In this document: one piece after another, positions 10,470 to 20,600 of the stretch | Numbering within the stretch: position 1 is the stretch's first letter | Layout: each line of letters starts with the position of its first letter | Assembly (NCBI GenBank): GCA_000467715.1 | Contig: AJFK01000255.1 | Span: 1-23,806 of the forward strand | Source: Hysterium pulicare CBS 123377 | Taxonomy: Eukaryota; Ascomycota; Dothideomycetes; Hysteriales; Hysteriaceae | Reading direction: 5' to 3' | DNA: 23,806 nt | Position numbers and translations under genes: made by a program | The notes under the pieces: generated by a model | What the model saw: the letters and a program-made list of their open reading frames with translations, nothing else | What the model was told of the DNA's origin: nothing | Database searches by the model: none

Positions 10470-10747
10470 TTCGAGATTGATTTGGACTGCTGAAGCTGCA
10501 TGGCGGGGTAGGTAACGAGGTCTTAAGACTTTGCCGTACAGTCTCTTTATACTTTTCCTCGTCAGATCAAATCTGAGTTTTTACGCACCAAATCACTCTG
10601 ATATCATTCACACTCACCTGAAGGATGCATCCAAGGTTGATGTGAAGTTGACTAAAGCGCCAAGCCAAAGCGCGTGACGACGCGTCGAGCGCTAGAATAC
10701 GACCGGTCGTCTCCGCACTCAACGACAACCACCCAAGACACACCAGC
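10470..10747. promoter_or_regulatory. Divergent SWF1/RAP1 promoter region
   Basis: A 278 bp gap lies between the SWF1 ATG (minus) and the RAP1 ATG (plus). A TATAAAG-like sequence on the minus strand (10545-10551) lies about 76 bp upstream of the SWF1 ATG. The RAP1-proximal part is GC-rich and contains ACGCGT at 10680-10685. Both sites are seen directly; their use is inference. Confidence 0.5.
10680..10685 (+). promoter_or_regulatory. MluI cell-cycle box (MCB-like) upstream of RAP1
   Basis: The palindrome ACGCGT lies in a CpG-rich context (GACGACGCGTCGAG), 63 bp before the RAP1 ATG. In yeasts this is the binding core for the MBF complex at G1/S genes. A role in cell-cycle control of this telomere gene is plausible but unproven, because a 6-nt site can occur by chance. 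Confidence 0.35.
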
Positions 10748-13687
10748 ATGGCCGAACAACAGGCGCAGGTGGTATATAACGATGTCGCCGAAGGATCGAA
10801 TCTCCACGGGCAATTGTTTGAGGGCAAAAGGTTCTGGGTGGCCCAGCGCTGTCCTTCGCGACCCCACTACATTGAGCAGATTCGGAGCAATGGTGGAGAA
10901 GTCGTCATATTAGAGAGACAGGCTGACTACCTCATCGCGGACCATGCACGAAAGGATCTTCCCCCAGGAAGCATTTCTTATAGGTTTGTTGAAGAGTCCC
11001 TCAAGAACGGGGAATTGGAAGACCCTGACGATCATCTCGCTGGCCCTCCTCGAGGGGCGGTTCGAGCCATTGGTTCTCTGAGGCCTCCAAAGAGTGGGCG
11101 AGTGGCTTATACCGCGGAAGATGACAGGCAGTTGTACAAGTGGGTTAAGGACTTTGAGCGTAAGGGAGGGGCTATCTCCGGCAACGAGATCTACAAGCAA
11201 CTCGAACAAGTGGTAAAATTGCGATCGCGGACCATAAGGCATTGCTTTTGGCTAAGTTACTTTAGAATCCTCGACATACATGGCAATCATGGCGCGACCG
11301 TTGGGTTAAACAACTCCAAAATAGACCTCCCTCATCCATTGTGCCTGCCAATGCTCCCCCTTCGCCCCCTACAGATCAGTCGTTCGAGCAAACCATCCCG
11401 CCTAGACCCGCAGCGAGTAACGAGACTACAGCCGAAGGTTCTAACAAGAAAAGTAGTTCCGCGGAAAGAGAGAGCCGCAGCAAGCAAAAAACTCTTGACC
11501 CGGAGAACAAGAAAGATCATGAACCGAAGAGAGTAAAGTTCACAAAGGAAGACTTTGAAGAACTACATTCGAACGTAGAGGCAATAGCTACGACGCCTTT
11601 CGGAGAATACCTGGAAGCTTGGGAGAGTTGGGCAACAGGAACACCGCAGACCGCAGAGCAGTGGAGGGAGTATTTCGAAAAGACGGTGTTGCCACAATGG
11701 AAGAAAGATTCTGAATCAGAAAAAGATAGGATCAAAGAGGCGGTCCAGAACAGACACCAAGCGGAGAAAGACAGCACGAGCCAACACGCCGAAGACCAAA
11801 ACGAGCATTTAGTGGAGCAAGAAGCCAAGCAGGAAGATGGACCCGCCAGAGCATCTACAGAACCTGTCACACCGCCGAAACATAGAGAACGAGGTAAACG
11901 AAGAGCCCAATCGCCAGAAGTTGTTATCATAAGCCCAAGACCGAAGAAAGCTCAGACTCCGCCATTAACAATATCGCCTAATCAGCAAGCAGCATCCGAG
12001 ATAGAGAGGACAGAGTCTCCCAATGCGCTCTTGGAGAGAGGTATTCTAAGATTAGTCCAAACGCGCGGAGGTGAGAAGCCTATAGAAGCGTACAAGTTCT
12101 GGGCGGAGGAGCAGAAACCCGCTCTGAGGGAGGAACAACCCCAACTGGACTATGGTAGGAAACGCTTCATCAGACCTCACTATGCGATTAGCTAACGATG
12201 GAATCCTAGTGGGCATCCAGCGAGAACTCATAAAGCGATGGAACAGCTTGGCTCCCGAAGAGCAAGCACCTTACATAACGATGGAGGTGGCTGATCAAAA
12301 ACGCTATGAGATGGAAGCTTCAACCCCAGTGGAGACGCCGAAATCCCGCGCTGAAAACATTATACACACCCTTGCTGAACTTCACGAAAAGTCGAAGAAG
12401 CGCCGCCGCGAGAATGGTGATGAAGTCACCGAGGATCACCAGCCCGTAGCATCTCCAAAACCCAAGAAGCCACGCCCGGAAAGCCCGCTGTTTGTCCGGG
12501 AAGAAACTTGGGAACAGACTGCGGAATACCCACAGCCCATGGAGATCGATGAAGAAGAAGAAGAGATGACAAAACTAGAGCATCAATTTGACCAACTGAG
12601 CTCACCACGAAAACTAAAGCGTCCTCAGCCGTTCATTCAAGACGAAGAAGTATTAAACCCAATTGCTACGCCACCACTTCACCAAAATTTAGGAACCAAG
12701 GCTAAGCTATCCATAAGGAAGGATACCTATACGATCGTACTCTCTTCTGATGATGGCTCTGACGAAGATGAAGACATGGAGGAATATATCCAGCAAGAGC
12801 TCCAGACTCAAATCTCATATCCGCAACTCGGGCAGTCTGCCAATGATGGCAGTGAGAGACAGGAAGCTCAAGCCCTACAAATCTCACAGTCCCAAACCAT
12901 AGACTTCAGTCTCGCGCCTTCCGAAGGCAGCTTGGAAGGGAGCTCACAGCCGTCTGCAACACCCACGCCGCGTGCTCCCCGTCATAAAGCTGCCGTATTC
13001 GACACGCAAGCTATCCTATCCTCACCCTCTCAACCCCTCGATCTCGGTCTTGCATTCCCAGAAGACGGCTTCCCGCAATCGCAATCGCAATCGCAAACCC
13101 AAACCCAAGAAGGAGAGCCTATCGAATACCCCTCGCTACCCGAGCCCTCCTCTCCAACCCACAAGCAAGATTCCATCTCCACCTCCCAATCTCTCCACGA
13201 ATTCCGACGCTCGCTAAACTCTCGCTCCCCGTCTCCAACCCTCGACATGGCCCCTCCAGCTCCCCCAGCCGACGACGCCGCTTCAGACATCTCATCCCAA
13301 ATCTCGTACCTCTCAGACGCCGAGATCTCCGAAGAAGGCGATCCAGACCCCCCACTTACCGGCCCCGGCGTGCGTGCCTTCTTCGCGGAGCAAGCTTCCC
13401 AGGGCTTTCAACATAACGCCATTGTCTCGGCGCTTAAACACACGACCTTGAGAGCGGAGTTAGCGAAGGTAGTGTTGGCGGCTTGGAATAATGGCGAGTC
13501 GTTGCCGCACGCGAGGGGCATTTGGTCGGAGACGGAGGATGAGTGGTTAGAAGGTGGGGATGGGCGGAAGATTAAGAAGTTGGAGGAGAAGCATTCTTGG
13601 GAGGGGTGGGGTGGATGTGTTGAGAGGATGAACTTTTTGGAGAGGGCGAGGGGGAAGGGGAAGGAGAGGGTTAAGGATGAGGCGTAG
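10748..13687 (+). CDS. RAP1: Rap1-like telomere protein (BRCT, Myb, HMG-like, RCT), 943 aa
   Basis: Exon 1 is 10748-11212, intron 1 is 11213-11265 (53 nt, GTAAAA...CTTTAG), exon 2 is 11266-12154, intron 2 is 12155-12209 (55 nt, GTAGGA...GCTAACGATGGAATCCTAG), and exon 3 is 12210-13687. The joins restore motifs: LEQV|NPRHTWQSWRDRW completes the Myb helix, and LDY|VGIQRELIKRW completes a second box. Domain order is BRCT (about 18-100, FEGKRFWVAQR), Myb (about 118-173), a middle helical module (about 246-305, TAEQWREYFEK), an HMG-box-like module (about 427-490, RWNSLAPEEQAPY), a long Ser/Gln/Glu-rich linker, and the Rap1 C-terminal domain (about 835-925, ending with GIWSETEDEWL). Rap1 proteins bind telomeric complexes and act in end protection and silencing. 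Whether this one binds DNA directly or through a TRF-like partner cannot be read from the sequence. Confidence 0.9.
13074..13109 (+). repeat. Hexanucleotide tandem repeat within RAP1
   Basis: Six imperfect 6-nt units (CGCAAT x3, CGCAAA, CCCAAA, CCCAAG) encode the run QSQSQSQTQTQ in the disordered linker before the C-terminal domain. The unit is a multiple of three, so copy-number change keeps the frame. Such tracts often vary in length between strains. Confidence 0.75.
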
Positions 13688-13829
13688 GAAGTAGAGGAGG
13701 TGTCGATGTGGCTTGAGGGGTTTGGGCTGGCGTAAACACTTGGATTATCTAGGCTGTGGAAGGAAAGGGCTACGCTTTCTATTTCTTCATAACGAGGAAC
13801 AGGCTTAGGAGTTTCAATACGCAGTAGTC

Positions 13830-14289
13830 TTATTCTTGAGTTCGAAAGAAGATATCGGTTCCAGGTAAATAAACATCGTCAGCCATGATCTTCTTATGAC
13901 CAACAATGCCTACACCTAGCGAGTCTTCTCTGCGTCCCTTTCTCAACAATGTTCTTTTCTTGATCACAGTTAAGAAAGGGGAAAAGGTTTGCGTTGCAGG
14001 ATCGATGAATCCAAGGTCAACGTTCACAGGTTTGATTACGGTCCTGGCCAGATATTTGCATATATCATCACACGCCAAAACCCTTCCAAAAATAATAGTG
14101 GGGCGGAGAGGGATGGGGATGTTTTCAAGATAATAATTGTTATTTATTGTTTGGATGATAAGATCAATATGTGTCAAAGGATGGTATGCCTTGAATCTAA
14201 GATCAGAAACCATGAATACCTCGAAACCGTCCGCCGCGCCATCAAAATGCCAATTTGAGGTGTCACCGACGCCAGACCAGGCTATGCTG
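13830..14289 (-). CDS. Uncharacterised reading frame, possibly a last exon or gene remnant
   Basis: The minus-strand frame is open from just after a TAA near 14290 to TAA at 13832-13830. It has an internal ATG at 14213 (127 residues if used). Protein-like stretches lie at both ends: AWSGVGDTSNWHFDGAADGF upstream of the ATG and VNVDLGFIDPATQTFSPF with GVGIVGHKKIMADDVYLPG near the C-terminus. The AT-rich centre (about 14100-14200) may be an intron. A GTAAGA donor at about 14341 and acceptors at about 14280-14290 suggest an earlier exon, but that would lie against the 3' end of the flavoprotein gene. No family is recognised. Confidence 0.4.
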
Positions 14290-14379
14290 ATGAGTAGAAA
14301 TTACTAGAGCTTAAACTCATTCAAATTCACTTTCCCGACGTCTTACGCAAGTTCCCATGTTCTCATTCAGAACAATCAT

Positions 14380-16245
14380 CTACGTTCCCAAAATCTTAGT
14401 CCGCATCCACTCACTAGTGCCCACGCCCAGATTCAACCCATTCCTAGCCCACCACCTTCTAATTTCCTCGCCTCTCGCCCCCTCAACCCCATCTTCCAGC
14501 GCCTCCTCGATATCACAAGTTTTGTATTCGACGCGCAGGCCGCTGCGTTTCCACCACTCCAGCACCTCCGCGTGACCCATTTTGGTAGCGCCGACTAGGA
14601 CTTGATTGTCGAAGAGCATCTTCTCGCCTCGGAGTTTGCGCCAGAAATCTAGAATGTGCGTGTGGCCGTGGGCGGAGGCGAGTTTGGCGACGGTGTCTTC
14701 GTGCGGGAAAGCGATGCCGGAGGTGGACCACCAGCGGAGGGTTGGGAGGAGGCCGGATTGGGTGGCGTAGGAGATTGATTTGCCGACTTTGAGGCGGAGA
14801 CGTTGTCGTGAAGGTGGTGATTCTTCTCCTTGTTGGGGTGATGATGGCTTTGACTGGGGAGGGGTTGGACTGCTCTTAGAGCGGCCGTCGCCATCTACCA
14901 TGCCCTGTTGCTTACCGTCTACCGTGCCATGTTTCTTCCACCATTCTAATACTGCAATGTTCCCTTGACTACTTGCTTGTTCGAGAGCTGCCTCGGTGTA
15001 TTTGAGGGAGAGACCTGAGTTGTACCACCAGTCTAGAACATGGACAAATCCGGCCCTACTTGCATTGTCCATAGCATCGGCGGAGTACTCCTTTGTAAGG
15101 AAGGTAGGCGAAGTGCGCCAGTATTCTAGAATCTCCGTCTTTCCAAATATAGAGGATGCTTTATAGGGTAGGAAAGCATGGCCGAATGTCGACCAGAAAA
15201 GCTCTTTGTGGTTGGTTTCCAGGTGTGACAGAATCGGTAGCATTGCGAACCTCATGATGAGTTTCATGCACAGCAGCGAGAGTCGAGTGGGCTTATCGGT
15301 ATCTAGAACTGCTTTGACGTCGTCAGCGGTACCAATGAGTAGAGTCCATTCCAGCTTTTCCATGTTTGTCTGTGGACCGGCTTCACTGCTGGCTTGCCGC
15401 CATTCTGGAGGAGTTGGGACGGAAGTATGGACATTGAGTGCTGTAGCTAGTTCCCAATCCCCTGTAAAATCTAATATTATGGTCCACAGTTCAGGGGGTA
15501 ATGCTGGTCCACGCTTCTTTGTTGGCTTTAACGCAGGCAATTGTGATAGAGCGACGTCGAAGTCGCGTCCCACAGTCATGAGATCGACTTGAGTCTGGAC
15601 AGACTCCGTGAAAGAATCTACGCCCTCCCATGGGAGCTCCTTACGACCATTGGACTCAAAAGCCCAAAGCAATGGCTGGATGATGCGAATCCAATTCCAC
15701 TTTCTTCGAATCTTAGTGAGCTGTTTTTTAGTCATGGGATTCTCCCACATCAGCGTAGACATGGCCGGAATGAGCAATATTTTCTTTGACACGTCCCAGC
15801 TTCGAAGTATCTCCAAGTGTAAGTTATTGGTCATGCCATGGAGCATGCGGGCAAGGTTCTCAGCGTCAATGGGAGCGAGGACGAGCAGGTCTGCCCAAGC
15901 ACAGAGCTTGGCAGCCTTTTGTTGATATCTCAGGACATCGTGCGGTGCCTGGTTATCTCCATCATCGTAGTATTCGACGTCGGGGACATAGTTGTTGAAG
16001 CGGTGAAGGAGAGGTTTTTCGTAATGGTGGCGATCACAGATGACGGTTCGTGTTTGGAGGGCTTCAAACCTCGACAATCTTCGAACGATATCTAGAGAGA
16101 AGTCGAGGGTGGCAGAGTTAGACGCAGCAACGAGGACGTTGAGAATATGGCCACGGTCGAGATTCGACATTGTGGGAGAGTGGTTGCGGATTGATGGTGT
16201 GAGTGGCTTGGTGGTGGGGAGCGCCTTCAATCGGCATGGTTCCAT
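14380..16245 (-). CDS. Degenerate Hal3/PPCDC-type flavoprotein with F-box-like motif and ankyrin-like repeats
   Basis: Single exon, 621 aa from the first ATG at 16245 (MEPCRL); the ATG at 16170 (MSNLDRGHIL), directly before the domain, is the alternative (596 aa). The frame upstream has no ATG. Residues about 30-185 resemble the flavin-dependent Cys decarboxylase fold of phosphopantothenoylcysteine decarboxylase and Hal3: LNVLVAASNSATL, WADLLVLAPIDAENLARMLHG (117 onward), NNLHLEILRSWD, PAMSTLMW (160-167). The family's key residues are altered: Ala111 replaces the catalytic His, Ser163 replaces Asn of PxMNxxMW, and the Cys-containing CGxxGxG loop is absent. LPPELWTIILDF (249-260) is F-box-like. 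From about residue 380 there are repeats of the type A(S/T)xxGxxxVLxWW, related to ankyrin repeats, interrupted by a Ser/Pro linker. Catalysis is unlikely; flavin or protein binding is possible. Confidence 0.85.
   Translation of the reverse strand: MEPCRLKALPTTKPLTPSIRNHSPTMSNLDRGHILNVLVAASNSATLDFSLDIVRRLSRFEALQTRTVICDRHHYEKPLLHRFNNYVPDVEYYDDGDNQAPHDVLRYQQKAAKLCAWADLLVLAPIDAENLARMLHGMTNNLHLEILRSWDVSKKILLIPAMSTLMWENPMTKKQLTKIRRKWNWIRIIQPLLWAFESNGRKELPWEGVDSFTESVQTQVDLMTVGRDFDVALSQLPALKPTKKRGPALPPELWTIILDFTGDWELATALNVHTSVPTPPEWRQASSEAGPQTNMEKLEWTLLIGTADDVKAVLDTDKPTRLSLLCMKLIMRFAMLPILSHLETNHKELFWSTFGHAFLPYKASSIFGKTEILEYWRTSPTFLTKEYSADAMDNASRAGFVHVLDWWYNSGLSLKYTEAALEQASSQGNIAVLEWWKKHGTVDGKQQGMVDGDGRSKSSPTPPQSKPSSPQQGEESPPSRQRLRLKVGKSISYATQSGLLPTLRWWSTSGIAFPHEDTVAKLASAHGHTHILDFWRKLRGEKMLFDNQVLVGATKMGHAEVLEWWKRSGLRVEYKTCDIEEALEDGVEGARGEEIRRWWARNGLNLGVGTSEWMRTKILGT
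14520..15110 (-). repeat. Protein-level repeat: ankyrin-like units with Trp-Trp ends
   Basis: At least five related units are encoded: ASRAGFVHVLDWW, ASSQGNIAVLEWW, ATQSGLLPTLRWW, ASAHGHTHILDFW and ATKMGHAEVLEWW, with a partial EIRRWW at the C-terminus. Spacing is about 33-36 residues except around a Ser/Pro/Gln insertion between the second and third. The GH..VL core matches the second part of an ankyrin repeat. The WW ending is distinctive. Confidence 0.7.
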
Positions 16246-17681
16246 AGTGCAGTCTGCTGCGCGTGATTGGTGGATGTGACTAACAAGGGATGTGGTCGTG
16301 ATACCTCCATGCGTGCGTCGATTCACTGAAAGAGGTCATGATGCTGTCTCAGCGGTGAGAACGGGGCGGACAACAAGTGCATCGAGTATGCGTATGTTCT
16401 TCTGTCAATGGTGCAGGGCATCGATGGCCCTGGCTTGTCAGGGTTGTGGCGCAGTGGCATTCCTGTCCTCAACGGGAATGCCATAATGCCATGCTGCAGG
16501 CCGTGGCTGTCAACAATCCCATTTCACCTTCGCAAGGGTTGCCGTTTGCTTGGCCGACGTAGCCCTTATCTACCATCAGCGGCGTTCACCCAGGCCCTCA
16601 ATTCCCTACCCAGGCATGCCTCCACAGATGCAAGAACCAGGAGAAGATTTGCTGTGAGGTCAGCCCACTATGATCACCGTTTGCACCGCCGGCAGCGCCA
16701 GAAGGCTGCGTTTCAGACGGCTTGATGCCTGCCTAGAACAACCCCCCGCCGCGCATCTTGCCTCGCTCTTGTTAGCAGCATCGTCTCTGAGCGCAGCACC
16801 TTGCACTTTCTCCTCTGCCAGTGGTTGACGTCGACAATGATCTTCCCTCTGCATCCCCGAAACTCACGCAGCCTGTGAAAATGCTGGCCATGTCGTCGTT
16901 AGTGTCGCTGTGGCTTTCGACTCCCGCACCGTGTTTCTCCCATGACTCTCCCAAATTGTCGTGCCATAGACATCGCCCTAATTCCTCCACCCACCGTCCC
17001 CAGTCCCTTAGCTCCACCACATCTAGATAACCTCTGTCTCCCTGACCTACTGCTGTCTACGTCGCCCTCAGTGCTTCCGTTCCTCAACCCACGTACATGT
17101 GCGCTTCCCCCAGGTGTTCGTCCCATCTCAAACCCTGCCTTGCGCTGGTGAGCCCGACGAGCAACGCACGACAACCACAGAGAAAGACCAAGCCAAATCC
17201 AGGGTCCACGGTCTGGTCCAATACGACTGCCGCCACACATATCTTGTGTCCTTGCCCGTCGCCTCAATCATATTCCCTGCATACATTGCAACGCGTAATT
17301 TCACGGGGAAAGCCGTCATTCGTGTTCCAGGATACCGCTTCTGCAATTCACCTTCTTCGACGGAGACGGTTTGAAAACCAGACAACCCGAAGCCACAGGT
17401 GGCGAGCATTCATCGTGCATGACCTGCATTGATGCGTACGCTCTGCCAAAATATTCTACCACCCTCAGCACCGTCGTTTGTGAGACTCCCGCGCGACCTC
17501 ATGGCGACTTGATCGCCAAACGACGCTCATTTGCCTTGGCGACATTTTGACCAGAATCTTTCTGCCAGGCGCTCGGCCCGATAGACAAGCCGCAGAACAT
17601 ACGCCGTGTGCCCGAACCTCTTTTCCCGTCCCTACCTGTCTGCGGCCAGCGGGCTTGCAGAAGAGTCCCGGAAACGGCTCA
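16246..17681. promoter_or_regulatory. Shared upstream region of the flavoprotein and phytochrome genes
   Basis: About 1.4 kb separates two divergent start codons. The plus strand from about 16700 to 17680 is rich in C and T, as expected for a promoter and long leader of the phytochrome gene. A frame joined to the phytochrome is open back to 17547 but lacks an ATG, and short upstream ATGs occur (for example at 17096). A leader intron is possible but I could not define one. No RNA gene or repeat is evident. Confidence 0.5.
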
Positions 17682-20600
17682 ATGTCTCAACCATCGAGCA
17701 GTCGGCCTGACGTCGAGCCTTCTTCAAAAGATGGCGGGGTTGAACCTCCCTCACCGTCATCGTCCAAGCCCCGGCAAAGATCTCCCCATCCTCCCAGCGC
17801 ATCGGTGGCTTCACCCTACGAAGGCATGTCGTTAAGTCCCGGGGTTACTGATCGCGTATTTCCTATACGTAGCGTCGTGTCTATGGATCCGACTCCTACG
17901 CCCTCTCGAAACCCAGACAAACAAGGAGACTACTTTTCCCAATACACTCGTCCTTCTGATGCTCGAGCTAGCGGCGCCCGTAGAACGTCTACAAGTTCCA
18001 CGGCCTCGTACTCCTCCCAACGTTCTCAAAGAGCCTCTCAACCCAGTCAAAGTACATTAAATCAAGACATAACTCCTAAGGCTGAAGCGCAGTCTACATC
18101 TGAAACGTGGAGGGGGTCTGCAAGAGCCGAAGCTTCAAGAGCTGCTCCACCAAGACTACCTGCGCAATTATTCAATGACATAGTTTCGAGCAGATCCAAC
18201 GAGAGCGAGAGCCGGCCGGACCCGATGTTGGCAGAGAAAGGCGCTTCAGTTGAAGGCTCTTCCATCAAGAGTGTGCAGAGTAGCGTAGGGGATATGAGTG
18301 GTTTGTTCACAGCTCGGTTCAGGCATGTGGTGACCGAAGGAGGACACGCAGTCATAACTGGGAGAGATGGGGATACACTACAACGCTGCGAGGATGAACC
18401 TATACATATACCCGGCGCTGTACAAGGATTCGGTCTACTGATTGCCCTTCAGGAAGATCCTAATGGTAGCGGCATTCTCCCCGTTAGAATTGTAAGCGAA
18501 AATTCCAGACGGATCATCGGACGTTCTCCAGGAGAGCTTTTCGCACTGGAAAGCTTCACGGACATTCTGTCAGAAGAACAGGCAGACAATTTGTTAGACC
18601 ACATAGACTTCATTCGGGATGCCGATGCCGATGTTGCTACTAATGGTCCGGAAGTTTTCACCATGTCCATTAAATCTCCAGGTGGAAGGTCACGGAAGCT
18701 CTGGTGTGCAATGCACGTGAACGACGCAAACCCCGGCCTGATTGTTTGCGAGTTTGAACTCGAGGATGATCAGTTGCATCCACTGGTGCCTCCGAACGAC
18801 CACACACCCGAACTTCCAGAAGATACACTCAACAGCAAGCCCACCGCGGAAGAATTTGCCGAGAGCACTGAAACGAAGAGTAGACCGCTCAGAGTATTGA
18901 GGAGTGCCAGGAAGCGGAAAGGTGAAGCTGCCGCTATGGAAGTTTTCAATATCATGGCCCAAGTCCAAGAGCAAATGGCAAACGCACCCAATCTCGAAAG
19001 ATTTCTGAAAGTCCTAGTGGGCGTCGTCAAAGAGCTCACTGGCTTTCACCGGGTAATGATATACCAATTTGATCAGGCATTCAATGGCCGAGTCGTAACG
19101 GAGCTGGTAGATCCTAGAGCGACCAAGGACCTGTACAAAGGACTGAACTTTCCTGCGTCAGACATACCGAAGCAGGCCAGAGAGTTATACAAGCTGAATC
19201 GAGTACGCCTGCTCTATGACCGCGATCAAGAGACCGCGCGACTTGTGTGTCGTTCTGTTGAAGACCTCGAGCATCCTTTGGACCTTACCCACGCATACCT
19301 ACGGGCAATGTCACCTATACATCTTAAATACCTTGCAAACATGGCGGTTCGATCATCAATGTCAATATCCATAAATGGTTTCAACGAACTCTGGGGCCTC
19401 ATTGCTTGCCATTCTTACGGCCCGCGAGGGATGAGGGTCTCATTCCCAATCCGTAAAATGTGTCGCCTGGTGGGAGATTCAGCGTCGAGAAACATTGAGC
19501 GGCTTTCCTATGCATCCAGATTGCAGGCCAGAAAACTCATCAACACTGCTCCAACTCAAAGCAATCCTTCAGGATACATCATTGCTTCTTCGGATGACTT
19601 GCTCAAGCTTTTTGATGCCGACTTTGGGGTATTGTCAATACGAGACGAACCCAAGATTCTCGGTGAACTCGAACAGTCGCAGGAGGCGCTGGCTATGTTG
19701 GAATATCTCCGAATGCGGAAGATCACATCAGTTCTATCGTCACAAGACATTGCCCAGGACTTTCCCGATCTTCGATACCCCCCAGGCTTCCAGGTCATCG
19801 CCGGCATGCTTATAGTACCATTGACAGTAGGCGGCGATGATTTTATCGTTTTTTTCCGCAAAGGCCAACTCAAGGAAGTGAAATGGGCAGGGAATCCTTA
19901 CGAGAAGTTCGTCAAAGAAGGTACAGAAGGTTATCTGGAGCCAAGAAAGAGTTTCAAGACGTGGTCAGAAACCGTTGTTGGCAAATGCCGCGAATGGACA
20001 GAGGAAGAGACTGAAACCGCTGCGGTTCTCTGCCTCGTGTACGGCAAATTCATCGAAGTGTGGAGGCAGAAAGAGGCCGCCCTGCAGAGTAGCCAACTAA
20101 CCAGACTCCTATTGGCGAACTCTGCCCATGAAGTACGCACCCCGCTGAACGCGATAATCAACTACCTGGAGATAGCCCTTGAGGGTTCGTTAGATCAAGA
20201 AACACGAGAAAATCTGGCCAAATCCCATTCCGCATCGAAGTCACTTATTTATGTCATCAATGACTTGCTAGACTTGACAAAGACCGAAGAGGGGGGCGCG
20301 CTCATTAAAGGTGAGATCTTTGACTTGAAAGCCACATTACGCGATGGTACAGACGTGTTCCAGGGAGATGCGAAGCGAAAGGGAATCACCTACGAAGTCA
20401 TCGAGCACCCAGGAGTCCCACAGAATGTTATTGGTGATCATCGAAGAGTTCGACAGGCAATTTCAAATATCACAGCCAATGCTATCAAGAACACTTCCCA
20501 GGGTGGAATCAAAGTCGAGATGTATGTCGCATCCTTCCCCGCCAAAGACCATTGTGAGGTTGAGGTGGTTTGCACGGATACGGGCGTGGGCATGAACTCC

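Noticed and set aside
17096-17432. Short frames in the phytochrome leader
   Set aside because: Low-complexity translations in a CT-rich region; at most upstream ORFs, with no evidence of a gene.
17547-17681. Upstream extension of the phytochrome frame
   Set aside because: The extension starts with TTG, not ATG; the first in-frame ATG is 17682 and the added residues do not look conserved.
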